This document shows positions 5,947-14,959 of a stretch of DNA of 34,110 nt, piece after piece. The stretch is taken from positions 1 through 34,110 of the IMG/VR virus record IMGVR_UViG_3300044701_000467; one strand, 5' to 3'. How positions within the stretch are numbered: the stretch's first letter is position 1; each line of letters opens with the position of its first letter. A model generated the notes under the pieces. That model did no database searches. It was not told the DNA's origin and saw only the letters and a list, made by a program, of their open reading frames with translations. This DNA comes from a virus. The position numbers and the translations under genes were made by a program.

Positions 5947-6445
5947 TCATCTCGAGCGCGGTGCGCCTGACATCCAAGACGCGCCGCGCCCAGCCCCGAC
6001 CGAATGTCTCCCAAGTCTTCAGCTCCTGCAGGAACGCCAGCCGCTTGTCACAGTAATTGTTGATGAGTTCCTGCTGGTCAATCGCATTGACCGCAGCCAG
6101 CGTCCGAGGCCCGATCGCTCCGTCCTGCGCCGCGCCGACCACCGCCTGCAGGAACCGCGCTGCCCTGCCTGGCCCGCTGTTGATCGCGGTGTCGAAGACA
6201 CAGTAAGCAATGCCCGCAGGCATCGCGCCCGCAGCCACAGCGTCCCAGTATTTCTTCCGGTAGAGCGGTGCGACATCCTCGGGTGTCAGCGCCTTGATCT
6301 CGTCAACTGTGACCGGCCTATCGCACCATTCTTCCCACACCGCTTTCGTGCAGCCGAGATTCGTCGCGCCGCCGGGATCAGCCGGGTGATCGACGAATCC
6401 ACCCTCGTGCGCCAGGACATGCTTCAAGCATTCTTCAAAGCTCAT
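5933..6445 (-). CDS. Endolysin, glycoside hydrolase family 108 muramidase
   Basis: A 170-residue protein. The start at 6445 overlaps the holin stop (ATGA) and removes a non-homologous extension. LAHEGGF (11-17) places the catalytic Glu at 14, followed by HPADPGGATNLG, the hallmark of the GH108/zliS lysozyme group. The C-terminal half (FDTAINSGPGRAARFLQAVVG...GAIGPRTLAAV) is the family's peptidoglycan-binding/helical domain. It cleaves the glycan backbone. No signal peptide is seen, so it needs the holin for release. It is the last gene of the leftward unit. Confidence 0.93.
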   Translation of the reverse strand: MSFEECLKHVLAHEGGFVDHPADPGGATNLGCTKAVWEEWCDRPVTVDEIKALTPEDVAPLYRKKYWDAVAAGAMPAGIAYCVFDTAINSGPGRAARFLQAVVGAAQDGAIGPRTLAAVNAIDQQELINNYCDKRLAFLQELKTWETFGRGWARRVLDVRRTALEMTTSG

Positions 6446-6852
6446 TTCTTCGCCCTCATGTCGATGATCTTCTCGAGTGTCCTGCCGCCGAAATAGAAGC
6501 TCATGATAAGCATGCCCCATTGACCGAGCAGTTGGACGTAAGACTCGTTTGTGTCCTTGCCGAACGCGCTCATCATCGCAAACGTGAAGTACCCGCCGAG
6601 GATGAAGATCAACGTCATGGGTCGGATGTTCTTCGACAGCCAGGAGTCGCTGCCCATATCGGCCTTCAGCCGCTCGGTCAGGTTGTTCTGCTCCAGCTCG
6701 AAGAGCTTCGTCTCGTTGGCCATCTTCGCCAGCTCACCATCCTGATGCAGCTTGGCAAGCTCGGCCTGCGCCTTCGCCTTTGCTTCGGGATCAGGCAAGA
6801 CCCGCTCGAGGATCTTGCCGCCGACCTCAAGTAGTGGACCGAGAGGGATCAT
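6442..6852 (-). CDS. Holin, GTA-type three-transmembrane family
   Basis: A 136-residue protein. The ATG at 6852 is chosen for the GGAG site 7 nt upstream. Residues 1-75 are amphipathic and charged (Lys/Glu/Leu-rich helix). Then SWLSKNIRPMTLIFI (about 77-91) and SFYFGGRTLEK near the end match the C-terminal signature of GTA-type holins, with hydrophobic segments around 85-105 and 110-127. It would form lesions in the inner membrane that free the endolysin, which is coupled by ATGA. Confidence 0.85.
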   Translation of the reverse strand: MIPLGPLLEVGGKILERVLPDPEAKAKAQAELAKLHQDGELAKMANETKLFELEQNNLTERLKADMGSDSWLSKNIRPMTLIFILGGYFTFAMMSAFGKDTNESYVQLLGQWGMLIMSFYFGGRTLEKIIDMRAKK

Positions 6853-7096
6853 TCCGTTTCTCCAGCGCAGTTGAAAGGGACTTGCGACCAACGACACCAC
6901 CGATGGCCCCGATGCAGAGCAGCATGATGTCCTTCAGGATTGCGAGGAAAGCCTCATCGATTGGACTCATGCGCTCCATGTCATGCTCGACGAACAGCAC
7001 ACCGCCGAGGATCGTCAGCACCGATATGACCAGGATGCCAGTCAGCGACAGGGTGATGATCGCCCACACCCGAACCTCGATCTCGTCGTTGCTCAT
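6827..7096 (-). CDS. Second small holin-like membrane protein
   Basis: An 89-residue protein with two clear membrane segments (about 10-32, WAIITLSLTGILVISVLTIL; and about 50-70, LKDIMLLCIGAIGGVVG) separated by an acidic loop, and a basic tail. This topology suits a class II holin or a holin/antiholin partner of the GTA-type holin. The start overlaps the upstream stop (ATGA) and the 3' end overlaps the next gene by 26 bp. Confidence 0.7.
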   Translation of the reverse strand: MSNDEIEVRVWAIITLSLTGILVISVLTILGGVLFVEHDMERMSPIDEAFLAILKDIMLLCIGAIGGVVGRKSLSTALEKRNDPSRSTT

Positions 7097-7608
7097 GATG
7101 CTTGCTCGATGATGAATGCGATGATGTGCCAGAGGATCAGACCGCCGGTGAACACGATCACACCGATGAAGGCATAGTCGGTCACCATCCTGATCAGCTT
7201 CTTGCGCCGCCTGATCTGCTCATAGACCTGCTTCTCGCGCTTCTCTTTGATCGAGCGCCGCATCATGATGAACTCGTTATATCCCTCTTTGCCCAGCCAC
7301 CAGAGTTCACCCAGGGTGAACATGTGCCGGATCTCTTCTTCCATCTGCTGGATCTTAATCTTCGCAGCGTAGGCATCGAACGCCTCGGCTGTCGCAGACT
7401 TGCTGAAGACCAGCTTCTTGAACAGAGGAGGAGGCTTGTTCGCGTTCTCTTCTTCGGTGCTCATCCACTCCTGCAGATCAGCGACCGCGCCAGCCCACTT
7501 GCCCAGTTGCGAGAACACATCCTCGGCCTCGCGCCCGACCTCGACAGCGGCCTTCAGACCGTTGAAGACAGCCGTTGCAGTAGCGAGCAGCGAGACGGGA
7601 TCAAGCAT
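7093..7608 (-). CDS. Membrane-anchored lysis-region protein
   Basis: A 171-residue protein. The N-terminus (LDPVSLLATATAVFNGLKAAVEVGREAEDV) resembles proteins found in the lysis or ejection regions of other podoviruses. The middle is a long charged coiled-coil (KIKIQQMEEEIRHMF..., EKREKQVYEQIRRRKKL), and residues about 146-168 form one C-terminal membrane segment. It may be a spanin-like or holin-regulating protein; no lipobox is present. It is coupled to the two-segment holin by ATGA. Confidence 0.65.
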   Translation of the reverse strand: MLDPVSLLATATAVFNGLKAAVEVGREAEDVFSQLGKWAGAVADLQEWMSTEEENANKPPPLFKKLVFSKSATAEAFDAYAAKIKIQQMEEEIRHMFTLGELWWLGKEGYNEFIMMRRSIKEKREKQVYEQIRRRKKLIRMVTDYAFIGVIVFTGGLILWHIIAFIIEQAS

Positions 7609-7610
7609 GG

Positions 7611-7775
7611 CTACACCTTCACAACAAGACCGATCAGCAGCACGATGATCGTTCCAGCGCTGGCCATCAGTATCTGTTCAAGCCTCTTCAATCGTGCGTT
7701 GATGCCAGCGTAACGCTCGGCGCAGACAGCTTCATGCGTCATCAGCTTTGCCTCGACCTCGTTGATGTTTCCCAT
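7611..7775 (-). CDS. XhlA-like haemolysin/holin accessory microprotein
   Basis: A 54-residue protein. A charged helical N-terminal half (residues about 5-35, ending INARLKRLEQIL) precedes one C-terminal membrane segment (GTIIVLLIGLVV). This is the layout of XhlA-type proteins, which assist holins in Bacillus-type lysis cassettes. It has a GGTGAGA site before the ATG at 7775 and ends 2 bp from the next start. It completes a lysis module of four membrane proteins plus endolysin. Confidence 0.7.
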   Translation of the reverse strand: MGNINEVEAKLMTHEAVCAERYAGINARLKRLEQILMASAGTIIVLLIGLVVKV

Positions 7776-7793
7776 GTCTCACCAATTTCTGGA

Positions 7794-9266
7794 TTAAGGT
7801 TGACCCTCAAGCGCCGCAATGCGTTGCGTCAGCTGTTCGATGATGGATTGTTGCTCTTGGATTGCTTTCACCAAGACAGAGCAAAGAGCGTCTAATCGCA
7901 GCGACTGGATTTTATTTTCCTCGTCTTTTTCCCCATCGACCGCGCTCGGAATGATTTCCGCTAGTTCGTGCGCGATGAAACCCTCTCGCAATACGTCGTC
8001 GGCCTTCCAGCTAAACGGCTCATAGTCCGCGTAGGTGTAGGTCACTGGTCGGAGTTGCGAAACCCGCGCCAGCGCGTCAGCGGTTTGGGTTTGAACGTCT
8101 TTTTTTATCCGATAATCAGATGAGACAGTAATGCTGCCTTGGTCTGTAGTATCAACCCACAACCTAGTGGCAGATCCATTCCATTGGAAATTTATAGCAT
8201 TGTTTTGATACGCCCCCCCAACACCAGAATGAGATCCAATCCCATAGTTGGAAATCAATCCTTCTGCATATAACCCGCCATCATAACTAGCGGAGCCTGT
8301 CTGCCTGACATTTCTATTGAACAAAAAGTTCCCGCTTGTGGATACGATAAGTTTGTACGCATTGTTAACAGCAATGGCAAAAGGTAAATACGTTCCGGCA
8401 CCATTCCTGCCAGACTCTATAAACGAATTGGTACTGTTCATTCCGACATAGCAATAAGAGGCATTGGTTATGTCTGAGTTATTGGCGTAAACAAAGCCCG
8501 ATGTAGTGGATGTTCCATTTGGAAGCACATATATATTTGTGTTGCCGTTTGTAATACTCGTTTGGAACATTGCCCTATTAGCAGCTGTTGCATTGCTGAA
8601 ATCGCCGGTGATCCTGCGAGCAGACCCGGTGATGTTCAGATTGCCATCGACGTTCAGAGTTGAAATCGTTGGTGACGATGCTAAAACTACCGCACCTGTC
8701 CCGGTCGATGTTGTGCTTCCGGTCCCGCCGTTTGCAGGCTGAAGCACCCCCGTCACATCGGTCGCCAAGTTTATAACTGAAGCAGTCCCAGTCCCTGGCA
8801 ATGCAGCCGGGTTCCCGCTGGCATCGAATCCGAGATACTTTGTCGCTCTCGTTGCGGCTGCAGGCAGCGTCATGTTGATGCTGGACGGGTCGCTGATCGG
8901 AGCCTGCAGCGCTCTACTCAAACCCTCGGCATTCTGCTGCGCGAAGATCGTCTGCTGGTCGAGTTCGTCGTTTAGGGTGTTAGCGAAAAAATCACCGCCG
9001 GTCACGAAGTCAGACAGCCGCTGGATCGTGCGGTTCCCGACGATGGCGATCTGCGTTGCCCCGGTCGGTGTTGCTGTCAGCGTGATGCTGCCCGTGCCGT
9101 TCGCGTTGATCGTCACCGTGTAGTCGGTTGTCAGCGTCAGCAGCGTGTCGTCCCGGTAGACCGCGATGTCGGTCGCCGCCAGAATCTCGAAGCTGAAATT
9201 GTACGGACCCGTACCGCTCGCCGCGTAGACCACGCGCCGGGTGACGTTGTTGATGGGGACTGACAT
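7794..9266 (-). CDS. Tail fibre with C-terminal S74 self-cleaving chaperone
   Basis: A 490-residue protein. Residues 1-125 resemble the T7 gp17-type N-terminal anchor (VVYAASGTGPYNFSFEI, VTGGDFFANTLNDELDQQTI), which attaches a trimeric fibre to the tail. Residues about 160-200 carry the glycine/threonine-rich GVLQPANGGTGS motif of tail fibres. The C-terminal about 109 residues begin at SSDYRIKKDV (382-391): Ser383 of the SDxRxK motif is the nucleophile of the intramolecular S74 chaperone, which trimerises the fibre and then cuts itself off. A coiled coil ends the protein. The centre (residues about 210-390, 8100-8650) is visibly AT-richer than both ends, indicating domain exchange in the receptor-binding part. 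Confidence 0.9.
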   Translation of the reverse strand: MSVPINNVTRRVVYAASGTGPYNFSFEILAATDIAVYRDDTLLTLTTDYTVTINANGTGSITLTATPTGATQIAIVGNRTIQRLSDFVTGGDFFANTLNDELDQQTIFAQQNAEGLSRALQAPISDPSSINMTLPAAATRATKYLGFDASGNPAALPGTGTASVINLATDVTGVLQPANGGTGSTTSTGTGAVVLASSPTISTLNVDGNLNITGSARRITGDFSNATAANRAMFQTSITNGNTNIYVLPNGTSTTSGFVYANNSDITNASYCYVGMNSTNSFIESGRNGAGTYLPFAIAVNNAYKLIVSTSGNFLFNRNVRQTGSASYDGGLYAEGLISNYGIGSHSGVGGAYQNNAINFQWNGSATRLWVDTTDQGSITVSSDYRIKKDVQTQTADALARVSQLRPVTYTYADYEPFSWKADDVLREGFIAHELAEIIPSAVDGEKDEENKIQSLRLDALCSVLVKAIQEQQSIIEQLTQRIAALEGQP

Positions 9267-9274
9267 GGATCACC

Positions 9275-12259
9275 TCATTTGATGTAGTTGCCGACCCTGG
9301 CTCGACGCCGCTGCGCCGCTTCAACCCGAGCCTCGATGCGTGGACCGAATGTCGGATGCGCGTACAGTTCCGCTTGCGCCATCTTCGTGAACTGCGAATA
9401 CACATCTCGGATGTTGTTCTGCTGGACATCCTTCGGGTCGTCGTAAAAGCCAGGCGACCTTGCTTTTTCAACGATGGCTTTCTGAATGTTCAGCGCCTCC
9501 GGCTTGCCATTGCGATCTACAATGATCGACACAAGCCCGAGCTGCTTCATCAAGTAATCGTATTCGTCCACCTCGAGCTTGACGTTGACGCCGCGGACCG
9601 TTACATCCATGCCTGGCTTCTGAATCGACATGCCCAGCTGGATCATAATCTTGTCAGCCATCCGCTGCTTGGTGGAGCTGTAGCGAATGCCGCTCATCCC
9701 GGCCAGCCAAGGATTCGCTGGATCGATGTCGGTGATAATCTCGCCGAGGTAGTCACGCTGCGCTGGCAGCGTCTCACTCAACACCGGAGTCCGAGATATA
9801 GAGCGATTGAGCGCCTCCCAGAATCCTTTGAGTCCAGTCGGGACCAGCGGTGACTCGGCAGTCATGCGCTTGGCCGGATCATAGATTCGCTCTGCCGTAG
9901 CCCTGGCGCTGCTGAAGATCCCGAGCGGCGAACCCTCGATCGCGTAAGACGTTGCGCTGCCAGCGACTTGATTGAGCGCGTTCTTGAATGCCTGCTTCGG
10001 ATTCGGGATCGTCGCGCTGAATGCACCAGCAATGCTGCTGACACCCTGCAGGAACGGAGACTGCCCGACATAGCCGTACAGACCCCACACCGCACCGAGC
10101 AGCACCTCGCCTGCCAGATCCTGATCGTCCTCATACCGAGCATATTCGACCGCATCTGCGATCATGGCCATCGGCCCTGCAATCGGATCGATCCCGCGGA
10201 ACGGAACGTACAGTTTGCCGTCCTTGCTGATGCTGGGATCGATCCCCATAGTCTTCAGGTACTTGACGAACTCGTCATCCCACTCCTGTTTTTGGAAGAC
10301 GAACGAATACGGTCGCCACCCGCTGTCGAGATAGACGCGCCGCAGGTTCTGATCGCCAGGCCCGCCGCCGGTCATGCGACCGTCAGCGACAAGCGATCCA
10401 GCGCCTATCATGATCATCGTCCCCATGCCCCACTTCGCCATTGCCAGCTCGCGCTTTGCGCCGCCTGCAGCGAAGTCCTGTCGCCATTGCTTGGACATCG
10501 GAGCGAATGCCGAATGCTGCATCCCCTCAGAAACCACCCATACCGGAGTCTTGACGAACGGGAGGGTGATGCGACCGAGCAGGTTGTCCTGCGCCAACTC
10601 TTGGACCTTCGCTGCGTTGCCGGTCAACTGCCGCGAGAACGTAACCATGTGGCCAAAGTCCTTCGCCAGCTCATCGATCTCAGCAGGGGGATCAGAGATT
10701 ATCTCTGCCATCTTCTGAAGGCCCAGCATCTCTGCCTGATCCCGCGGAACCCCGGCATCCTCGGCGCTGCGAATCACTTGCCGCTGCGTCCGGTACGCTT
10801 GAGCGTACAGCTCGGCCCGGTAAGCCATCGTCTTGAACAGCTCGTCCATTGCCATGATCGGGCGACCGCCGAGCAGCGTTACGAAGTTGGCCCAAAAGTT
10901 TGCACCCTTGACCAGCGCCTCTGTTTCGACTCCATAGTCTCGCGCATTAAATATGTGGTTCTGGCCTTCAAGCCTGCGTCCGGCGTCCGACAGCAGCCCT
11001 GTTCCCTCGCGCATCTCGCGGGTCGTCCCGGTTCGCAGCGCGGTGCCAGCCAGCGACATCCCCTCGCGGAATGAATGAACCATCCCGGCGACCAGCGCAC
11101 CAGCTTCACCCAGCTCGACCTCGCCCTGCATTCCGACCGAGCGTTTCGCCGTTCCGATCGCCCCAGCCAGCGCCCTCGTTGCGACCGTGCTGGCCAGGAA
11201 GGTCGTCGAACTGGTGAGGTTCACGACATGCGTTCCGATGCCTGACAGCAGACCGTTCTTCCAGGTGCGATCCCACAGGTCAGCGAACAGCCCGACCTTG
11301 CCGACCTTGTTGATCAGCCCTTCTCGCGCTGCCTCAGTCTCCAGCTGCACGAACTTCTCGACGAACACCTTCAGGTTCTGCGACACATTCGGATCAGCCA
11401 GCATCTGCTGGATCTCGGCGCTGTTGGGTGCCGGGATCTTCACATCGCCGACCTGGTCGAGGAACCCCGCCGCCCGCGCCTCGGTCAGTTGAATGCGCCC
11501 CGCTGCGGTGGCCTGCGCTGCCCGCGTTCGCGCAGACAGATACGCATCGTTGACCGCGTTCTGCAGGTTGAGCTTGTAGAGCAGCTGCGCCTGCAGGTCC
11601 ACATCGTCAGGGTTCAGGTACGCTCGACGCGCCAGGCTGTAGAACTCTCGGGTGTTCTGGTAGCTCGCCAGCCGCAGCCGCACAACATCGACCGGCAGCT
11701 CCCCGTATTGCTTCTTCAGCGCCTGCAGCTCGCCGATGATGTTGCCATCGACACCCTTCTTGACCGCCTTGCCGACCATCTCCTCGAACGTCATGCGCTC
11801 AAGTTCGATGCCGCTGGTCTTGGCCAATGACTCGACCGTCTGCTTGAAATCAGCAGGACCGTCGATCCGATTGAGGTTCATCAGCGTGTCAGGCGGTGTG
11901 CCTGCCGCTGGCATCTCGGTGATCGTGACCTCGATGTTCTCAAGCTGCTTCTGCGCTGCTTGAGGTGGTGTAGCGGTGGTGCCTGGCGGTGTCGGTGTCG
12001 GCAGAACATCGGTCGCTTCCTGCGCCGCCTTCCTCGCCGCCACGCCTTCCTGATAGACCCTCGCCCCGCCGGTCACCAGTTTACGAAGACCGGCAACCTG
12101 CACCACGTTGTCGTCAGCGGTGTGCGCTGGCTCGTACTGCGGAATCGGCTCGTCAGGCTCGGCGCTGCTGACGCGCTCCGGCAGAGCGCCATCAGTCTTC
12201 GCGCCTTCCGGCAGGATCTCGCTCAGTCGCTCTTCAAGAGGTGCTTTTGAGATTGCCAT
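9275..12259 (-). CDS. Large internal virion/DNA ejection protein
   Basis: A 994-residue protein, the largest in the genome, with a GAGGGAG site before the ATG. Long helical stretches dominate. The N-terminal 110 residues are Pro/Thr/Ala-rich and likely disordered. Glycine-rich hydrophobic patches near residues 355-385 and 610-640 (GMGTMIMIGAGSLVADG) could insert into membranes. Position between internal virion proteins and the tail fibre, as for gp16 of T7-like phages, and its size suggest that it is packaged in the head and ejected to build a trans-envelope channel. No transglycosylase or protease motif is evident. Confidence 0.75.
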   Translation of the reverse strand: MAISKAPLEERLSEILPEGAKTDGALPERVSSAEPDEPIPQYEPAHTADDNVVQVAGLRKLVTGGARVYQEGVAARKAAQEATDVLPTPTPPGTTATPPQAAQKQLENIEVTITEMPAAGTPPDTLMNLNRIDGPADFKQTVESLAKTSGIELERMTFEEMVGKAVKKGVDGNIIGELQALKKQYGELPVDVVRLRLASYQNTREFYSLARRAYLNPDDVDLQAQLLYKLNLQNAVNDAYLSARTRAAQATAAGRIQLTEARAAGFLDQVGDVKIPAPNSAEIQQMLADPNVSQNLKVFVEKFVQLETEAAREGLINKVGKVGLFADLWDRTWKNGLLSGIGTHVVNLTSSTTFLASTVATRALAGAIGTAKRSVGMQGEVELGEAGALVAGMVHSFREGMSLAGTALRTGTTREMREGTGLLSDAGRRLEGQNHIFNARDYGVETEALVKGANFWANFVTLLGGRPIMAMDELFKTMAYRAELYAQAYRTQRQVIRSAEDAGVPRDQAEMLGLQKMAEIISDPPAEIDELAKDFGHMVTFSRQLTGNAAKVQELAQDNLLGRITLPFVKTPVWVVSEGMQHSAFAPMSKQWRQDFAAGGAKRELAMAKWGMGTMIMIGAGSLVADGRMTGGGPGDQNLRRVYLDSGWRPYSFVFQKQEWDDEFVKYLKTMGIDPSISKDGKLYVPFRGIDPIAGPMAMIADAVEYARYEDDQDLAGEVLLGAVWGLYGYVGQSPFLQGVSSIAGAFSATIPNPKQAFKNALNQVAGSATSYAIEGSPLGIFSSARATAERIYDPAKRMTAESPLVPTGLKGFWEALNRSISRTPVLSETLPAQRDYLGEIITDIDPANPWLAGMSGIRYSSTKQRMADKIMIQLGMSIQKPGMDVTVRGVNVKLEVDEYDYLMKQLGLVSIIVDRNGKPEALNIQKAIVEKARSPGFYDDPKDVQQNNIRDVYSQFTKMAQAELYAHPTFGPRIEARVEAAQRRRARVGNYIK

Positions 12260-12263
12260 TGTC

Positions 12264-13226
12264 TTACTCCCTCACCTCAGGGTCATAGCCCCATTCATGG
12301 ATGGAATTGCCATCAGTATGAATGTCTTTGGCTTTAACCATCTTGCTTAGGATTTTGTACTCTCCACCAAGCACGCTCTCGCCATGTGACACGGCATAGT
12401 CTTTGTTTATTGTGACCCAATCACCGCGATTAATCTCTGCTTTTTCAACATCTTTTGGAACTGCTCGAAATATCATGACATCCATTTCAGGCTTGCCGCG
12501 CATCATTTTTATAAGTCTGACTGAGTTTTTATCCATCGGGTCATTCCCTCCGGTATGCCCGTAAAGATGTGCTGCTTTTGCGCTATAGATGTCATCCGGC
12601 ATGATCGTCGTCATGTCGAACCCTGGTGCTGAAACATCATCTGATCTCATCGGGGCGCGGTGCGATCCACGATAATCCTCTGGGGCTGCAAACAACCTAA
12701 GTCCCATTCGCCCCATATACTTGTCCAGCATCTCCCCGACTTTTGGCGCAGCGAACTTTGCGCCAGCCGCGGCAACAGTTCCAGTCGCCCGCGCAGCCGT
12801 TCCGACAATCGGCAGGTTTAGAAGCTCGGTCGCTTCAGGCTTCAGCCCCGATGTGCCGCCAATCCCGCCAGCCCCGCGAGTCGGAGGGAAACCGTAGCTC
12901 ATGTCCTCGATGACCTTGCCCATGTCGCCGACCGTCAGGTCTTTGAGCGTGACCCGGCCAAGCACCGGAATGTCGATGCCGACCTTGTCCAGTTGCACAC
13001 CCGCTGCTGTCAGCACCTCGCCGAATCGTCCCAGCGCTTGCTCGAACATGTTGCGGGGAATCTCTCGGATCGATCCTGTTGGCTGCGACATAGGCTCCGG
13101 AGCAGGAGCGACAGGCTGCGCCTCTTCCATCTGCACCGGCACAACATCCTCAATCGGAGTACCAGGCTCGTCCGGGTACGAAAAGCGCAGGTACTGATCG
13201 ACGATGCGCTGCTCGAGGTCTGTCAT
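12264..13226 (-). CDS. Virion-associated protein with ADP-ribosyltransferase-like C-terminus
   Basis: A 320-residue protein. The N-terminal 190 residues are Pro/Glu-rich then helical and glycine-rich, like its ejection-protein neighbours. The C-terminal part (about 195-316) includes IFRAVP (252-257, Arg254), RGDWVTINKDYAVSHGES (267-284) and HEWGYDP (310-316, Glu311). That order fits a mono-ADP-ribosyltransferase fold (Arg - Ser/Tyr region - Glu) seen in phage 'polyvalent' ejected proteins. If active it would modify a host protein on entry, using NAD. The bases encoding the C-terminal domain (12264-12640) are AT-richer than the N-terminal part, suggesting acquisition. The start overlaps the upstream stop (ATGA). 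Confidence 0.65.
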   Translation of the reverse strand: MTDLEQRIVDQYLRFSYPDEPGTPIEDVVPVQMEEAQPVAPAPEPMSQPTGSIREIPRNMFEQALGRFGEVLTAAGVQLDKVGIDIPVLGRVTLKDLTVGDMGKVIEDMSYGFPPTRGAGGIGGTSGLKPEATELLNLPIVGTAARATGTVAAAGAKFAAPKVGEMLDKYMGRMGLRLFAAPEDYRGSHRAPMRSDDVSAPGFDMTTIMPDDIYSAKAAHLYGHTGGNDPMDKNSVRLIKMMRGKPEMDVMIFRAVPKDVEKAEINRGDWVTINKDYAVSHGESVLGGEYKILSKMVKAKDIHTDGNSIHEWGYDPEVRE

Positions 13227-14959
13227 CGTGATACCCCTTGCAGAATTCGCTGCTGCTGCCGCAGCGCGGTGATGTCATCTTGCCGCAGCCGCGGATATTT
13301 CATCAGCAGATCATCGAGGTTTGTGGTCGCATCGATCTTCACGGTTTCGGCCAGCTTGTTCTCTTTCACCAAGTCAGCAACGATTGCATTCAGTCTCGTC
13401 AGCGCTTGTGTCTTTTGCAGGTCAGCCCGCTCTGTTGTGTTGTAAGCGTCAATCGATTGCTGCGCCAGATCGCGGAACGGGACAGCCTGGCCCTCGTTCG
13501 TTCTGCGGAAGTCTGTGACCAGTTGCTGATAGCGAGCGGTTATAGCTTCTGCTTTGGCAATCTGCGCTTCGTTGTCTTTCGTGGCAAAGACAGAACGAAC
13601 ATCAGGAACGCCAGCGGTCGCATTGATCAGGCGTTGTGCAGCAGCCGCGTCAGGATTTTCGACTTCCCGCATCCGCTGGTAGAGCCTGTTGATCTGGTCG
13701 CCATTCATTCCCGCTCGCGTTGCCTGCGGGATCAACTCATTCCAACCGCGGATGAATCCGTTGTCGATCTGATACTGAATCGTCGTGAACGTCAGCATGT
13801 CGCCGGGTGGCTGAGTCGGGTTCAGCAAGCGCTCGGTCTGCTCGATGGACATCACCCGCAGGTTGACCAGCTGGTCAGCAATCGCAGACTTCACCGACGG
13901 GGGAGTATTCGGCCGATGGTATTGTGCGATCAGATCGCTGGCTTGCAGCTCTCTGTTGCGCTTGTCGAGCGCGTCATCCTGATCGAGCTTAGTGATCCTC
14001 GCGGAAATCTCAGCCCGGAAGTTCTTGATGATCTCTTCGCCAGCTTTCGGGTCTTGCGCCACCATCGACCGCAGCACCTCGTTGAACCGCTCGTCTGGCA
14101 GGAACTGGCCATTGCGTATGCCATTGATCACCGCCAGCGAATTCGCTGCAGCAAAGTCGCTGGTCATCAGTTTGCGGGACAGCACACCCACTTGAGCATC
14201 GACCGCTTCCTTGCGGATCTTCGCCGCATACTCTCGCTGCATCGTTGCATCGCCCAGCGCAATCGCGGCGCGGTTGATGTTCTGTTCGTGCATCGCAATG
14301 AGCTGGGTCGATTGCTCGGGGTTTTGCTCAATCGTGTCCTGCAGCACTCGAGCGACATCGTTGAAGTACACATCGAACTTGATGCGGTTCCGCTCCCGGT
14401 CGTTCTTGATCTCCGTATCAAGTGCTTTCCGCACAATCGTGTTGCCCGACGCCGCCATGCTCGCGTTGAACTTCATCGCGGCCTGCGGGTCCAGCTTGGC
14501 AAGCGATGCGGTCAATCCGCTGTTCATCTCGCGCAGCTTCAGGATCACCTGCTCGCTGGTGATGCGACCGGCCTCGATGTCGGGCAACAACCGTGACATC
14601 GTGTTGATGCCCTCGGCCTCAAAGTGACTCGATAGCTGCAGGCTGCGAGCCTTCCTAAAAGCGTCATCGAAGATCCGGCCTGTCGGCTTTGTGATTGCCC
14701 CGTCCCTGGCCAGCGCGATCTCTTCGTCGGTGAGCGGGTTCTCGGCTGCGTACCGGAAGCCTTCCTGCTCGGCCATCTGACCGGCTTCCTTGAAGAGCGA
14801 CTCGCTCATGCGCTGGATCAGCTGCGCCATGCGGCCCTGCTCCTGCGCCGCAACCTGGAACCCAATTGGCTGCACGGTCGGCATCTGCGCCTGAACCATC
14901 GGCACATTGCCAGGTCGCGCAAGTTGCATCTGCCCTGATTCGATTCGCGTTGCCATCAT
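13223..14959 (-). CDS. Internal virion protein (gp15-like position)
   Basis: A 578-residue protein, almost entirely helical, with Gln-rich N-terminus and no catalytic motif. It sits between a 219-residue Ala-rich protein and the large ejection proteins, as T7 gp15 lies between gp14 and gp16. It probably forms part of the internal core and periplasmic conduit. It is coupled to the upstream gene by an ATGA overlap and to the next by ATGA at 13223-13226. ATG-ATG at the start leaves one residue of uncertainty. Confidence 0.75.
   Translation of the reverse strand: MMATRIESGQMQLARPGNVPMVQAQMPTVQPIGFQVAAQEQGRMAQLIQRMSESLFKEAGQMAEQEGFRYAAENPLTDEEIALARDGAITKPTGRIFDDAFRKARSLQLSSHFEAEGINTMSRLLPDIEAGRITSEQVILKLREMNSGLTASLAKLDPQAAMKFNASMAASGNTIVRKALDTEIKNDRERNRIKFDVYFNDVARVLQDTIEQNPEQSTQLIAMHEQNINRAAIALGDATMQREYAAKIRKEAVDAQVGVLSRKLMTSDFAAANSLAVINGIRNGQFLPDERFNEVLRSMVAQDPKAGEEIIKNFRAEISARITKLDQDDALDKRNRELQASDLIAQYHRPNTPPSVKSAIADQLVNLRVMSIEQTERLLNPTQPPGDMLTFTTIQYQIDNGFIRGWNELIPQATRAGMNGDQINRLYQRMREVENPDAAAAQRLINATAGVPDVRSVFATKDNEAQIAKAEAITARYQQLVTDFRRTNEGQAVPFRDLAQQSIDAYNTTERADLQKTQALTRLNAIVADLVKENKLAETVKIDATTNLDDLLMKYPRLRQDDITALRQQQRILQGVSR

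Noticed and set aside
7794-9266. Diversity-generating retroelement as in BPP-1-like phages
   Set aside because: No reverse transcriptase gene and no template/variable repeat pair were seen anywhere in the window.
9968-11074. Long plus-strand frames opposite the ejection protein, capsid and nozzle genes
   Set aside because: They mirror high-GC codon bias of the genes on the minus strand and lack start signals or recognisable domains.
13280-13345. Possible second hammerhead on the minus strand (CGAAAC and CTGATGA present)
   Set aside because: Both core strings lie in an internal virion protein gene, and no stems I, II or III can be drawn between them.
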